Shown: one piece after another, positions 47,739 to 59,154 of the stretch
Position numbering within the stretch: position 1 is the stretch's first letter
How the letters are laid out: each line of letters starts with the position of its first letter
Origin: Sarcocystis neurona
Lineage: Eukaryota > Apicomplexa > Conoidasida > Eucoccidiorida > Sarcocystidae
DNA: 64,000 nt
Reading direction: 5' to 3'
Assembly (NCBI GenBank): GCA_000727475.1
Contig: KL647300.1
Coordinates: 2,439,063 to 2,503,062, forward strand
Translations under genes and position numbers: made by a program
Notes under the pieces: model-generated
The model's input: only the letters and a program-made list of their open reading frames with translations
Databases searched by the model: none
What the model was told of the DNA's origin: nothing

Positions 47739-50178
47739 CTTCTCATAGAGAAGAAAAGGACTAGTCTTCTCGCTCTTCAGCCGGAGCAGCTAGATCAGCG
47801 GTGACGGAGATTTTTGTATTCTAGCGCGTGAGTAGCATGATTACAATTTGTGTAGCTCTCCTTCCTCATTGGGCGATTGCAGTTAATGTTGTGCCCATGC
47901 TTTTCAAATCTCAGACGTGCTAAAGTCTCCGTCGTCGCCGTACATAACTGTTGTTTATGAATTCAGACCTGGTGAGGACCAGCGGGCCCTGGACGGCGCC
48001 TTCACTGCTGGATTTTTATTTATGCCCTTGGTGCAAGGGTGACTTCTGAGTTCTTTGCCACTCTCGTCCCCGGATTTACGTTTGCGTGCCCCGGTCACGT
48101 TCACATTGTGCCTTCTGCCTATCACTTATATGTTTGTAGAGAACTGCATTCGTATATAGTTGCACAAACACGTATATGTAAATGCGGTAAGCAACCGTTG
48201 GATCTAATACTCGAAGAGACTTTCGTGTGTTGCGTTACTTGTCTGAAAAGCGGATGTAAAGTGGCTCATCTATGCTTGAACACCAGATACTTCCGGGTAA
48301 GCCGCAGTTTTTTCTCCATATAGATCATTCGTCTGCCACGTATTCGTTGTTTTACATGCAGGATTCAACTGCACCGTACCACGCACCAGGCTCAGGGACG
48401 CAGAGGGCTGCGGCTCCAACATGCTGCTGGAGGCAGTAACTGCAAGAACCGCGAACAGATGTTTCGGAATCACAGCAGCGCAGAGGTTGTAGGAGGGAGA
48501 AGTAATTCCGATGCTGTAGTCGTGAAACCCACTAAATTAATTAACGCAGCAGCAGCGAAGGAACGGCGGCACGCAGCTTGCAAGATTCTGACGAGAGAAA
48601 GGATCTGAGAATGAAGCTCCAGAAATACAGCAGGAAATCGGAGCCGAAAAAAGAACGTAGCAGCGGAAACAGTGCGCAAGTCAGCGAACGAAGGATGGAA
48701 GGAAGCACGAACAACAGAGACAGCGGCAGTACGACAAAGACGTGTTGTGCCCCACGTTTAGTAGCTTAAAGCATTCGAAGTTGAAAGCAATAATGATACG
48801 AAAGGAACAGCCTCAGGAGGGGATGCAGGAGCGCAGCGAACCACTGCTGCTGCCAAAACAGCCAACGTATGTGCCCTGAAGCATTTACTAACGACAACGT
48901 CACTTAGGGCACCGAGCTGTTGAAAGCAGGTGAAGCAATATAGCTGTAGTTTTCTTCTGCTACGACGCGGAACTGGCCCTATGCAGTCTTTGTACGATTT
49001 CTCCTGTCCGGAACTATGACAGCAGTGCGTCAGTTGCGTTTCTGCTTCTACTCGTGTTCCTGTCGTGTTTGTTCCATGGAAGCAACACCAGCTTTTTTTC
49101 GCACCTGGTGGCCGCGCTTCCAATCTATCCATTTTCGGGAAGTGTCGGTGTAAGTTATGCTTGTTGGGCGCGCCTCACGCATCTCTCTAATGCACAACTG
49201 AGGCTGGTCCTCTTCTTTGGCCAGCAGCTATACTGTGAGTGTAAAAGTGCACACCTGACACGCTGCCCGTGATTGCCCGCAGGCCACAAGTTCGAATAGC
49301 GGGTTGATGCCGGGTTACATGCTTTACGCGCCCTTTTGTAAATGGCTGCTTCTCATTCCAAGTCAGCAAGCGGGCGATGCTTCTGCAGTGCCATTCACCG
49401 TGGTAATAGTACACCTTTGATGCGTCAGGGCTACAAACAACTCTTCTGTCCTTCAATTCGCGCGGTTCACGGTAAGCGTGAATGTTGAATGCACGCGTTC
49501 CTTGACCACGTTTACGCGTAAACAGAATCCAAGCTACTTCTCGTAATCAATGTTCAGCTCGACTTACCACATAAGGCAATGTTTTAATACTATGCACGGT
49601 TTGGTGGTGCATGATCTGTAAATATAATGTGCATGTGCGTCTTGGTACATTCGCAGCGTGACCACTGGTCAAAAATGATTCGCGAATCACGGTTACGTCT
49701 ATCAAGCTTGAGCAGCCTTCTGAAGACTTTCTGAGCACGCTGAACTCTTTTTCTGCATATTTTAAGGTGGAGGTCTGGCTACTTCTGTAGAAGCGCACGC
49801 ATATACGGGACGCAGGCACGTACCAACGTCTTGACGATGTCGCAATGTGAAACTGCAGGCTCACTGCAATGCAGTACTCATGCACAAGTGAGACACCTGC
49901 AAGTACAAATTTCTACATATTTATGTAGATATGTGCTCCAACACACTCCTTGAGTTTAAGCCACAACTCCTTCTTCATCCCCGGTAGACACGAAACAAAG
50001 TCTTTCTCGCTGAGAGCATACCATTTCACACCACCGGCTGCAGACAACTGAGTCAAATTACAAAGTAACACTATGCGTACCTAAATACATTGGACACCTT
50101 CAAATGTGCCAGTGTGGTAACAAGCGTTCGTAAGCATCTAAGCTAACCTATGTCTACTGAGGTCGTCCGGATGTTTTC

Positions 50179-50193
50179 ACACGCACACACACA

Positions 50194-50232
<39 letters not shown>
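50179..50232. repeat. (CA)n microsatellite
   Basis: About 27 CA dinucleotides with single interruptions (gc, at). In the sense of the neighbouring minus gene this is a (GT)n tract starting 32 bp after its stop codon. Confidence 0.97.
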
Positions 50233-50234
<2 letters not shown>

Positions 50235-50264
50235 TGTACTCTACACGTGGAGCGTGCGCTGCAG

Positions 50265-52724
50265 TCAATGTTCACTCAGCAAGTTACCTGCGGATACTGC
50301 AGCTGTCTCCTTCTGCAGAGGGCGAAGGTTCAAGAGCGCTCCAGCCTTCAACAACGCCGACACGAGGCCCGTCGGATCACGGACAACCTGGGTTTGAGGC
50401 CTCGATCCCGCAGCTAGTAGGGCGGCCTGAATTTCTGCTGCAACTTCTGCAGCGGTTGCAATCCCTGCACCAGGTTCATTTGTTGCTGCTGTTTCGCTCC
50501 TCTCCGCTGCTGGCGCCCCCGCTTCCTTGTCACTCACGCCAGCCCTTTCGGCTGCTGTCGGTGCATCTGGTGTACCTGTTGGTGTGGTATGTGCCACCTT
50601 CGGTGAGTGATGTGCCTCGCCAGCAAGTACCGTTACTTCATTTTTTGCTACCGCTGCTTTTTCGGAAGACTGAGTGACTGTATGGCTCACTGACTCAATT
50701 GACGGGAGACAATACGAACGACCATCGCAACTTCTCAGCTTCGGAGCAGCGACACGCGCTGCTGCCTGCTCCTGTTGGTGTTCAAAAACGCTCCTTCCAG
50801 TCTGCTCCACTGTCTCGTGCAACACCACACGAGCACTTACACAATCATCAGCAGCAGCGAGGTCGCAAGAAGGAGAAGCGTCAGAGAGGTCAGCGGCAGC
50901 AGCGGTAGCGCACGAATACACGGTGGAGTGCGTGTTCCGCTGTAGCCGGTCCCTGCTTTGCTCTAACGGTAATTGCTGTCGTTGCACCTGCAGGGACTGC
51001 GGTGAGGTTACGTGTGCCTCTCCGGCTTGCAAACTCGGGTCCTCTGCAGCAGGTGCTGAGTTTGTTTCTCTGCTGAGAAAAATCGGCAGCTGAGGGTCGG
51101 CGCTTGCAGCACGGTGAGGGGAGACAGTATGTTGCATTGCATCGGAGGCAACGTGTCCGTTCGCAGCTGCGTCACTGTCCCCCTCTAATAGGTGAGTGAA
51201 CGGTGACGTGGGGGAGCGCGACGAAGGAGAAGAGGAATGAGAGATACGAAACAGAGAAGGCACAGGCAGATGAAACGGCAACAAAGATGCGTAAGGATGA
51301 GGAACTGCCGAGGGCGTTCGACTAGAAGTAGGATGATAAACAGCAGGAGTAGCGGCGTCCAGGCCCAACGCTTGTGAGCGAAGGACCACGTTAGTCGCTG
51401 ATTTCAGAATAGACATCGGGATCGGCAGGTTGCTGGATCCAGTAGAGGAAAGACTATCGTCCATAGCGTCTGCAGTGGTGGACGACCTATCTCCGAGTGC
51501 AGGGGTCACCGAAGAGGCGTGCGCTGCTTGAAGCAGCAGCTGCTGCTGCAAAGCTGCAAGGTGCTTGTTCAGCAGGGCCCACTCTGCGCTTGCACCTTCA
51601 GGCACAACAATTCTACTGCTGTTAGCCCCGCTACTGTTTATGGTTGTGTTTCTGCTATTGGGGTCCAGACCTCCGTGGTTTTCCATCCTCCTGTTGTTGA
51701 CGCTGTTGTTGCTAAACGTGCCGCTACCTGCAGGACCACTCGAGGAAGCCGGGACCAAGTAGCTGCTGCTGCTGCTGCCGCTTCTGCTAGTGCTGGCTGC
51801 CCTTCGTCGGTGCAGGAGTGCGTCGACGGTTCGTCCTACAACCGCGGGTATGTGATGCTCCGCTCCCGCAGCATACGCGGATATTCGATTCCTTAGAATA
51901 CCTGCTAGCATTCTTGTTTCGGCTGTAGACAACCCACATTTTGTCGCGCCCACACGTGAAGGTGTGACAGTATGCATAAATGACAGGTTCAAAGGGCTGA
52001 ATGTCAGCGCTGAGGGGAGACGAAGGCCTTGGACCTTGAGCCTAGTCGTTGGATCTTCTCGACAGTCAACAGGAGGATTGTACGTGTTTGCATCGGAAGC
52101 TTCTGGTTCGCCTTTTTTCGTGTGAGTATGTTGTAGGCGCAGCTGATTTTCAAAAAAACCTGCTGCACCTTGCGGGGAATTCGGATCTGCGTCTAGATTA
52201 CGTGGGGCTAAACCAATTGTTTTCCCTGCAGCGTGAGAGGTGGTGGCCACATTGTATTTACAAAGCGCGGCAGTGTTTTCTTTCACTCCCTTTGCAAAAA
52301 CGCACTCGAAGTGGTCTAGACAGTTTGTTGCCTCGGTGTACAAACCCCTACCAGTATCTTTGACTTCTAGGTCTGCAACTTTAGTGGACGACCTGGTAGT
52401 CAGTGAGCGCGGTGCTTCTTCAGTCGCCCTATCTGACTGAAAAGGAGTAGAAGCCTTCACTCTGCGTGCAGATCTTGAATTCAACGGATCCCCTACACGA
52501 ACAGGGTTCGGTCCTGTTGCTGCAGGTTCGCTTTGTCCGTCTGATTTGTGAGGCGTGGAAGTTGACTGATTGCTGAAGCCGTCTACCTTCACATCTATTG
52601 GCAGAGCTGCGGCACCCTTGTGTCGACTTTTACGGTCTAAAGGCTGTGATGCCGCTTTTGCACCTGCACTAACCAGAGGAAGATTACTTTTTTTTGGAAG
52701 ATTCGCAGGGAGAAGCTGTGGCAT
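50265..52724 (-). CDS. Ser/Ala/Pro-rich hypothetical protein
   Basis: A single minus-strand open frame of 819 codons. The start is taken as the ATG at 52724 (MPQLLPANLPKKSNL); the frame extends 11 codons further only to a TTG. The protein is hydrophilic and low in complexity, yet uses all amino acids: a basic N-terminus (DRKSRHKG, ARRVKAS), one region with scattered cysteines (ATNCLDHFECVFAKG, AALCKYN), Asn/Ser patches, a short helical QQQLLLQAAH, and an Ala-rich C-terminal helix-like stretch (TAAEVAAEIQAALLAAG, then LVSALLKAGALLNLRPL). No signal peptide, membrane segment or known domain is visible. Its length and even codon use make it credible coding. An upstream exon cannot be excluded. 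Confidence 0.7.
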   Translation of the reverse strand: MPQLLPANLPKKSNLPLVSAGAKAASQPLDRKSRHKGAAALPIDVKVDGFSNQSTSTPHKSDGQSEPAATGPNPVRVGDPLNSRSARRVKASTPFQSDRATEEAPRSLTTRSSTKVADLEVKDTGRGLYTEATNCLDHFECVFAKGVKENTAALCKYNVATTSHAAGKTIGLAPRNLDADPNSPQGAAGFFENQLRLQHTHTKKGEPEASDANTYNPPVDCREDPTTRLKVQGLRLPSALTFSPLNLSFMHTVTPSRVGATKCGLSTAETRMLAGILRNRISAYAAGAEHHIPAVVGRTVDALLHRRRAASTSRSGSSSSSYLVPASSSGPAGSGTFSNNSVNNRRMENHGGLDPNSRNTTINSSGANSSRIVVPEGASAEWALLNKHLAALQQQLLLQAAHASSVTPALGDRSSTTADAMDDSLSSTGSSNLPIPMSILKSATNVVLRSQALGLDAATPAVYHPTSSRTPSAVPHPYASLLPFHLPVPSLFRISHSSSPSSRSPTSPFTHLLEGDSDAAANGHVASDAMQHTVSPHRAASADPQLPIFLSRETNSAPAAEDPSLQAGEAHVTSPQSLQVQRQQLPLEQSRDRLQRNTHSTVYSCATAAAADLSDASPSCDLAAADDCVSARVVLHETVEQTGRSVFEHQQEQAAARVAAPKLRSCDGRSYCLPSIESVSHTVTQSSEKAAVAKNEVTVLAGEAHHSPKVAHTTPTGTPDAPTAAERAGVSDKEAGAPAAERSETAATNEPGAGIATAAEVAAEIQAALLAAGSRPQTQVVRDPTGLVSALLKAGALLNLRPLQKETAAVSAGNLLSEH

Positions 52725-55700
52725 GAGGGGTGAGTGGATGCCCTCTGTCAAGGCCAACTGCGCCTTGAAATCTGAAGATGCAGGGCAGAGGGGATTGGGA
52801 CAGTACGCACAAATAAGATTGAAAAGGGAGAAGGAGAAATTACTATGAGCTCATCCACACATGCTTATGTGTAGCACTATTAACACATTGACTGTTGCAG
52901 GGGTCTCGAGAAAGCAGATTTGCTGAGACTGGGTGAACATTGCAGAGAATGTGGGGGAAAAAAATCCAGTTTACGAATGCACCACAAACGTGGACACTTG
53001 CGTCGTTGCACGCACGTGATTTCATACATAAGGAAAAATGTACGCACAGTGACGTAGTTGTAATCAAACGTGAAAGCACAGTCCGTCCGGTCATTCGATC
53101 TCGTGAAGTTTCCAGTTGCGACATAGGTACCCAGCAGCTTAGGAGACAGATGAATGAGAACAAGACAGCACGCATCTATGTATGAGAACATTCAGGTGGC
53201 AACCGTGGAATGGCGCGCATGTATACAGGGCTACACACCTCATTCTGTATGTGCGTGGGTGTAATTCGTTCCGAAGACCGAAAATTTTCAGGTAGTTTCC
53301 TCAGCATTTCACAAAAGAGGGGACAATTGGTCGCACTGTGCCCCTCTGCGTACGCTTATGATGCGCGGTGCACTACGTGGACCCACAAGTACTACCGCAA
53401 GGGCTCCCCTAAGTATACAAGTGAGACACGAGTCACGACATAGAAGCAGATGGAAAATCAACGTTGTTACGCGGTATGTGAGGAATTAAAAATTACACTC
53501 GAGTTCCGTTAGTTACCGGGGCCACGTTACGCTGGAAGTGGTGCACAGATGAAACCATCATATTTCTTGGAAATCTGCGAGTGGTGCATAAACATAGATG
53601 TGTTTACGATGTTTTTCAGTACTTGAGGACGCATCGTTGGCAAGAGTGTACCGATGCATCCGCGTGGTCGAAGTGAATGCAACACTGCCACCGCGCATAC
53701 AGGAGCATGTCTTCTAGGCAAGTAGTCTTACAAATAAGGAGAGAGCATGATGCTGTTGAAAGGGTCAACAAGTCTCTTCGAGGAACCCGAGGCATCTTGT
53801 CTGAGAAGCCAAAACCAAACACCGACGGCGTTAGAAGCCTACGCATGTAGGTGTGCTGCAGGATTCCGGGGCTGCTGCAAAATTTCGCAGAAGGCCCGTG
53901 GCTGTGCGTAGCCTGTGCATCGTCTGCAGATCGTGCGGAAAACTTTTTCACACAAGTATTACGCAAACGGACAATGTATATAGACACAAGTGAGCATATG
54001 GTTATGTTTCCGGTTAGGCGAAGAAGAGCGTTTTGCATACGTAAAGCGGTGCCTAGTTCCCCTGAGTCAGGCATCACAAACCCACATGACGGCATTTAGA
54101 AGGTGCTCGGTGCTCAGTGCAAATGCACTAGTCTATGAGCCTGAAGTCGAGTCTCAGTAGATAAGAAACAGCGTTCTGAGTGCTTTCTGCAAAAGGAAGA
54201 AGATTCAAAGGTACTCGCGGCCACCTTGTCCCTGTATCCTTGCGTGTTGTAGACCCGCAGAAGGTACCGCTGCGACTAACGAAACCTAGTCAGGAATAAT
54301 TTTGCACGGGTGTGTAAGTACCTTTTACCGCGTTATGTAGATATATAACTGCACACTGCATGTTTTCACGAGTGGCGATTTACAACATTTCTCGGGATGA
54401 AATGCTACCAAATGGTCACGTTGCTTTTGGTTGCGTGTGACCATTAATAATCTGGAAGAAACAGGGGATTGTCTGGGAACTTTGTTCTCTCTTCGGATTT
54501 TGCAATGGACAACTTCGGTGGCTGATATTGTGCTAAGTCACTTCCTGATTGCGTGTGGGTGTTTCACCCAAAGATGAGCCCCCTGCGCAGCAAGGCGCTT
54601 ACATACAGGAGGAGGTGCTATACTGTGTAATAAGATGGCAGAGAAAAAGCTCTATATATTTTGCTTTAAAAAAGGAATGTCTGGACACGAAGGGAGCAGG
54701 ACACTGAAGCGATGAGGCCAACGCAGTCACCAGTAAGGCAACAGTCAATACACAAGTGTTCAGGCTGATACACCGGATGCACTGTGAAGAGAACCTGGAT
54801 GGAGATTTACCAAATAGATTAATTGAACAGAGGACAGGCGGAACAGGGCATGTGGTAGGTGACCAAACAAGGGCAAGTGTGAAACGGATTAAGTGTCTTA
54901 CGCAGAAGGTTGGTACAAACGCAGAAGCGGAAACAGTACTCTTCACTATTCACGTGTCGAGCAAAGGAACGTATGTGAACTCTGTTGAAACCTAAACGTG
55001 CGTAGTAAAGAGATGAAAACTGTTGCAGCAGGTTAATAGTAACAGAAGTTGATGTAGGTTGCAGTTCATTAAAACATAATTTGTGTGGTCTGACTGCATT
55101 TTGATTGTCCAACGGAAGACGGTGGACGAACTTTTGCAAACTGGACACGGCGAAACAATTTCGAGAATGCAGTTCAACATCAAAAGAAAGAAAAGAGGTC
55201 TTCATGGACAGGTTGTCAAACAAAGGATGTACAACAGTGTTGTTGTTCTAGAGATGCATAGACCAGTGCTGTAGTGTTTGTTCTTCGAGCATAAGAAGGA
55301 ACGTGTGATATTCACAATGTGTCGTTCAATCGCCCGACGGCCGAGCGAAAACCATTTTTCGTTAACATATGCTGAAGGAAGAAAATGTGTTTTATCTGAC
55401 TAACGACTATCTAGAAAGGGGGAAATGCGCAGTGTTACTGGCCCAGATGCGGTGGACACGGAACCTCGTATGCACGACAGGCATTTCATGATTTCAACTT
55501 GTTTATGAGTGCGAGTTTGCGAGCAGGCTTGGAAGTCACGAAATGCACTCTAAAAGGGCGTTCAGGAGTTGAGTTTACTACTTGCACACCGATTTCCACA
55601 ACTCTGCCACTATGCGGTTGTATGTGTGTATATATCAGTGTGTGCGCGGCACTTTGTGAACTGTGAAACAACAGTTGTGGAATCTTCAGAACTGTGCTTA

Positions 55701-56085
55701 CAAACTAGTAATTCGCGAACGCTGTATCTGCAGGTGTACACCGTACATTTAAATGGTGGAATCAGTCAGAAGAAATGATTACCAAACAAACGCCTCGAGC
55801 GTCCTGGAAGAGCTCGCCATTTCAGGGGTATACACATTGGCCGGAAAAAGTGAAGCAGTACAGAAGTCCGTTTCTTGCAGTGTACCCCTCGACCTTTCCG
55901 TACACAGATGTCCTCAATTCTACAGTCTTAAAGGAGAGACAAAGACTTGCATCCGCAGACTGTCACTTTATGCCAGAACAGGGCAACTAACAAAGAAAGA
56001 GCAGACCTCTTGGCCTACACACAGGCGTAGATGCCCACATTTCTGCACTTAGGTACACATACGTAGCCTCTGGTTGCGAATAATA

Positions 56086-56296
56086 AAGCAACAGGCGCGT
56101 TGCATCTCAGCGCTCTCACAGATCAACAGATTGAAAAGTGAATGGTTGAGCGAGTAAGATGTTTACGGGACGCGTATAAAGGTACACACTGAAGCAACAC
56201 GGGCGCCCTATTTCAGCACGCCCACAGATCAACCGGTGAAAAGGCAAATGGTTGAGTAAGTATGACGTTGTACGCGTCTAAAGACGTAGATTAAAG
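56086..56296. repeat. Diverged tandem duplication, about 106-bp unit
   Basis: The unit starting aagcaaca at 56086 recurs at 56192. The copies share cacagatcaac and aatggttgag with many substitutions. Confidence 0.8.
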
Positions 56297-57493
56297 ACAA
56301 TCGTTTCCTTCTGCAGGCACCCGTGCAGTAACAATCAGTCGAACGCACACATATCCGCATACCCCGACGCATCGCTTCCCGGTAACGTTGTCCTTCTTCT
56401 ATAAACTAATTTGCCACGAAGTAGTCTTTGATTCCTTGCAAGTCCTTCAGTTCTTCAGCTCATACGCGTACTTCAGTTGTGTGTGCGTCCGGCCGCTGTC
56501 TGGCGCTTTGGCTGGCATACAACGCTGTACGTATATGGACGGGTATGCGTTTGCAGATAACAACGACTCTACGATATAGTTCCATACGCGCTGCACGTAG
56601 CCTTCTGTATTCCGGATTGTAGAGAGACGGCCGATAGTATACGTGCGGCACTGCCAGATATTCCAGGTTAGGCGAAGCTCGTCATTCCACTGTTTACCAG
56701 CTTGACTTTCACCCGTACCCTGTACATACGTGGGACCAGATAAATACCATTGTGTCTTACGAATCAAAGAAGATCACCCTGTCTTTACGTGCGGAGGGAG
56801 AGGGGTCTGTAACGAAACAGCTATGCGGATTCACATCAAATAGTGATCCAGAATGAATAAATGCCTCTGTGCGCGGATTCATACGCAGGTGCGTATCAAG
56901 AACGTACTCTGTCGTCAGGCCTCGATTAAATCAGGAACACGTACAAGCACCGAAGCCCACTTCTCAGCTAGACAACATGTAGTGATGCAGTCTTACTTCT
57001 GCTTACGTATAGTATAACCAACGTCGTGCCCACACCCACGAGTACACACGTATGCGTAGAGGTAGAGGCAGGAATAGAGGGATACATATATTCACGCACA
57101 TGGATGTCCTTTCTCTACTTGTATCACCTTTTCAGAGGACCAAAGAACGTACGTGCTTGCCTGCTGCGAAACCTAGAGGAGACTCATTACAATTATTATT
57201 TGTTTAGATCATTTCGGCACGCTTTTCTTTGTTGCGTGACGGATCCTGCTTTGCATCCTGGCACATAAGTAGATGAGGAGAGTTGCACTTACAGCTGTAC
57301 ACCGGGTGCATATACGGATGAAACAGTGCTACGCTCACAACTCTGGGTTTCGCCAACAGGTACATACGTATGTGGCGTTGTGTCTGTTTATGTGTGTCGG
57401 CCACACTTTCATCGGCACCCCTCCACGTACGCGTCAAGGCCTGCCAGCCGCATGCACTGGATCCGTCTTTGCGGACACATAAGTGAGTACAGA

Positions 57494-57641
57494 CGTACAT
57501 TAGACCACGGCCCTACCCTACAAGATCACAGCTTTGTGTAGCCAACAACAGGACAAGTGACTACACACGTACTTTAAGTCATGGCCCCATCCTACATCAT
57601 CACACCTATGTGCAGCCAACAGTAGGACGAGGCGCTTAATT
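57494..57641. repeat. Diverged tandem duplication, about 74-bp unit
   Basis: cgtacattagaccacggccc at 57494 and cgtactttaagtcatggccc at 57568 begin two copies that share tagccaaca/cagccaaca and aggac blocks. Confidence 0.8.
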
Positions 57642-58340
57642 GCTCGTAGTACGCAGCAACGTAAGTACGTTGCACTGCCGTAAACTTTGTGCACCTGTTG
57701 TACCTTTCGGAATCCCTTGTGACTGTTTTATTCGGACACTGAAGTTATTTGCGTGCGCAAGCCCTTCAGAAAACATCTACAAATCCGTGTATATCCACCC
57801 ATGCCGCTAGACCATTTTGCATGTCCGTTCACGCACCCACCTGCACTGGTGACGCTGGACGTACCTCCACGTACGCGCAGGTGGCTTGACCGACACTGAT
57901 GAGACATCTGCATACACGCCTGCATTCACCTCCGTGCTCGCGAATTGCTTTACCCACCTTACAACTGTGAACACCCTTGGGTACACTTCGCGGAGATGCC
58001 GTCGTACGTGTCTGTGCATACACTCGACACGTACCTGCGTAAAAGTCCTTGCACAGACGCACTTGTGCGTGCAAGATCACGGTCTGCGCTGCGCTTATCC
58101 ATTTGCGTAGGCACCTTGTACTTACCTGCCTAAGCCCGGAATCTATACGTGCGCACCTATCGCGTTTACGAGACTGCGTCGGCGTCCGTCTGCGTAACAG
58201 CCGCGAATATACCTGGTCATTCACCCGGCCTACCCGAATACATCTGGACATCCACCCCGCCCACTTCTGTGCATACTGACACGTGGGTTGAGCAAATGGC
58301 TGCCGGCACTCAAGCGTGTTTATCCAGCTGCACACATACT

Positions 58341-58424
58341 TGCGTATAGTCCTAAATACGCAGTTGCCTTCAGGTCTACACCTGCGTATAGACCTGAATA
58401 CGCAGTTGCCTTCGGTCGAAGCAT
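58341..58424. repeat. 42-bp tandem duplication
   Basis: tgcgtatag at 58341 and 58383 begins two copies sharing aatacgcagttgccttc. Confidence 0.9.
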
Positions 58425-59154
58425 GCACTTACGCTTGACTGCGTGCACCTCTCTCAGTGTACCTTGTGAACTGCTGCACACAAGTCTGCGCAGTAACGGT
58501 TTGTACACACGGGTGGAGTTGGTGTAGACATCTATCTGCAGGCGCCATACGCGGCTTCGTGAAGTTCTCCGCCTACACGCCTGCACACAAACGCAGTGTA
58601 CCTCTGCGCACACGTGTGCATGATTCCGTAACCCTACCTGCGACTATCAGGTGCACACGGAAAGGCGAATGACCTGCGGACATACATGCGCCGAAGCCGC
58701 ACTCAACCCTAGTGCACCTGTGCACCCACCTTCGCATATGCATGTGCTCTCGTGTGTGGGTGTACGGGAAATTCGGATATTCTTTTCAAGCACTCCTCCG
58801 CTAACTTCTTTTATATTATACACACGTGAGTTCATGTATGTCTGTCTGCGGACGTGCGCGTATCTCTGCATACACACCTGCGGAAAACTGCCTGGCATCT
58901 GTCCCCATGCACGCCTCGTATATGAGAGTCTGCATATGCAGTGCTGGTGTAGCGAGGGGCCTACTGGGGCCGATAGACCAGCGACGCGATGATGTGTGAA
59001 TGGCCTCTCCTGCTGTTGCTGCCGGGGCAGAGCAGCAACACTGCCACTAGCACAGCTTGCAACGCCATTGCAGGAGGGTGGGTAGAGAGGGCAGCACCGA
59101 CAGTCGCAGTACCGGTGAAGACCGCAGTGGGAAGGAGCGGGGCATCGGCAACAA

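Larger units (their letters stand above)
46152..50178. other. Intergenic or 5' exons of the Gln-rich gene, unresolved
   Basis: No secure gene. A possible internal exon is listed separately at 46940-47077. Minus frames at 48270-48530 (LCAAVIPKHLFAVLAVTASS, hydrophobic) and 48758-49132 (starts with ATG) might be upstream exons, but no splice chain could be proven. Confidence 0.4.
52725..59154. other. Intergenic, no secure gene
   Basis: Long unique AT/GC-balanced stretch with cgtac/gtgcg-rich sequence after 57 kb and three short tandem duplications. The largest frames (minus 53616-54095, 159 codons; minus 57829-58428, 199 codons) show no motif. The minus frame 58961-59223 (VFTGTATVGAALSTHPPAMA) could be an alternative last exon of the gene to its right. 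Confidence 0.45.

Noticed and set aside
53616..54095. 159-codon minus ORF beginning with ATG
   Set aside because: Amino-acid use looks ordinary, but there is no motif, neighbour or splice support; kept out of the gene list.
57829..58428. 199-codon minus ORF, Arg/Cys-rich
   Set aside because: It spans a 42-bp tandem duplication and cgtac-rich sequence. It has no motif, signal or splice context, and is plausible by chance in GC-balanced intergenic DNA.
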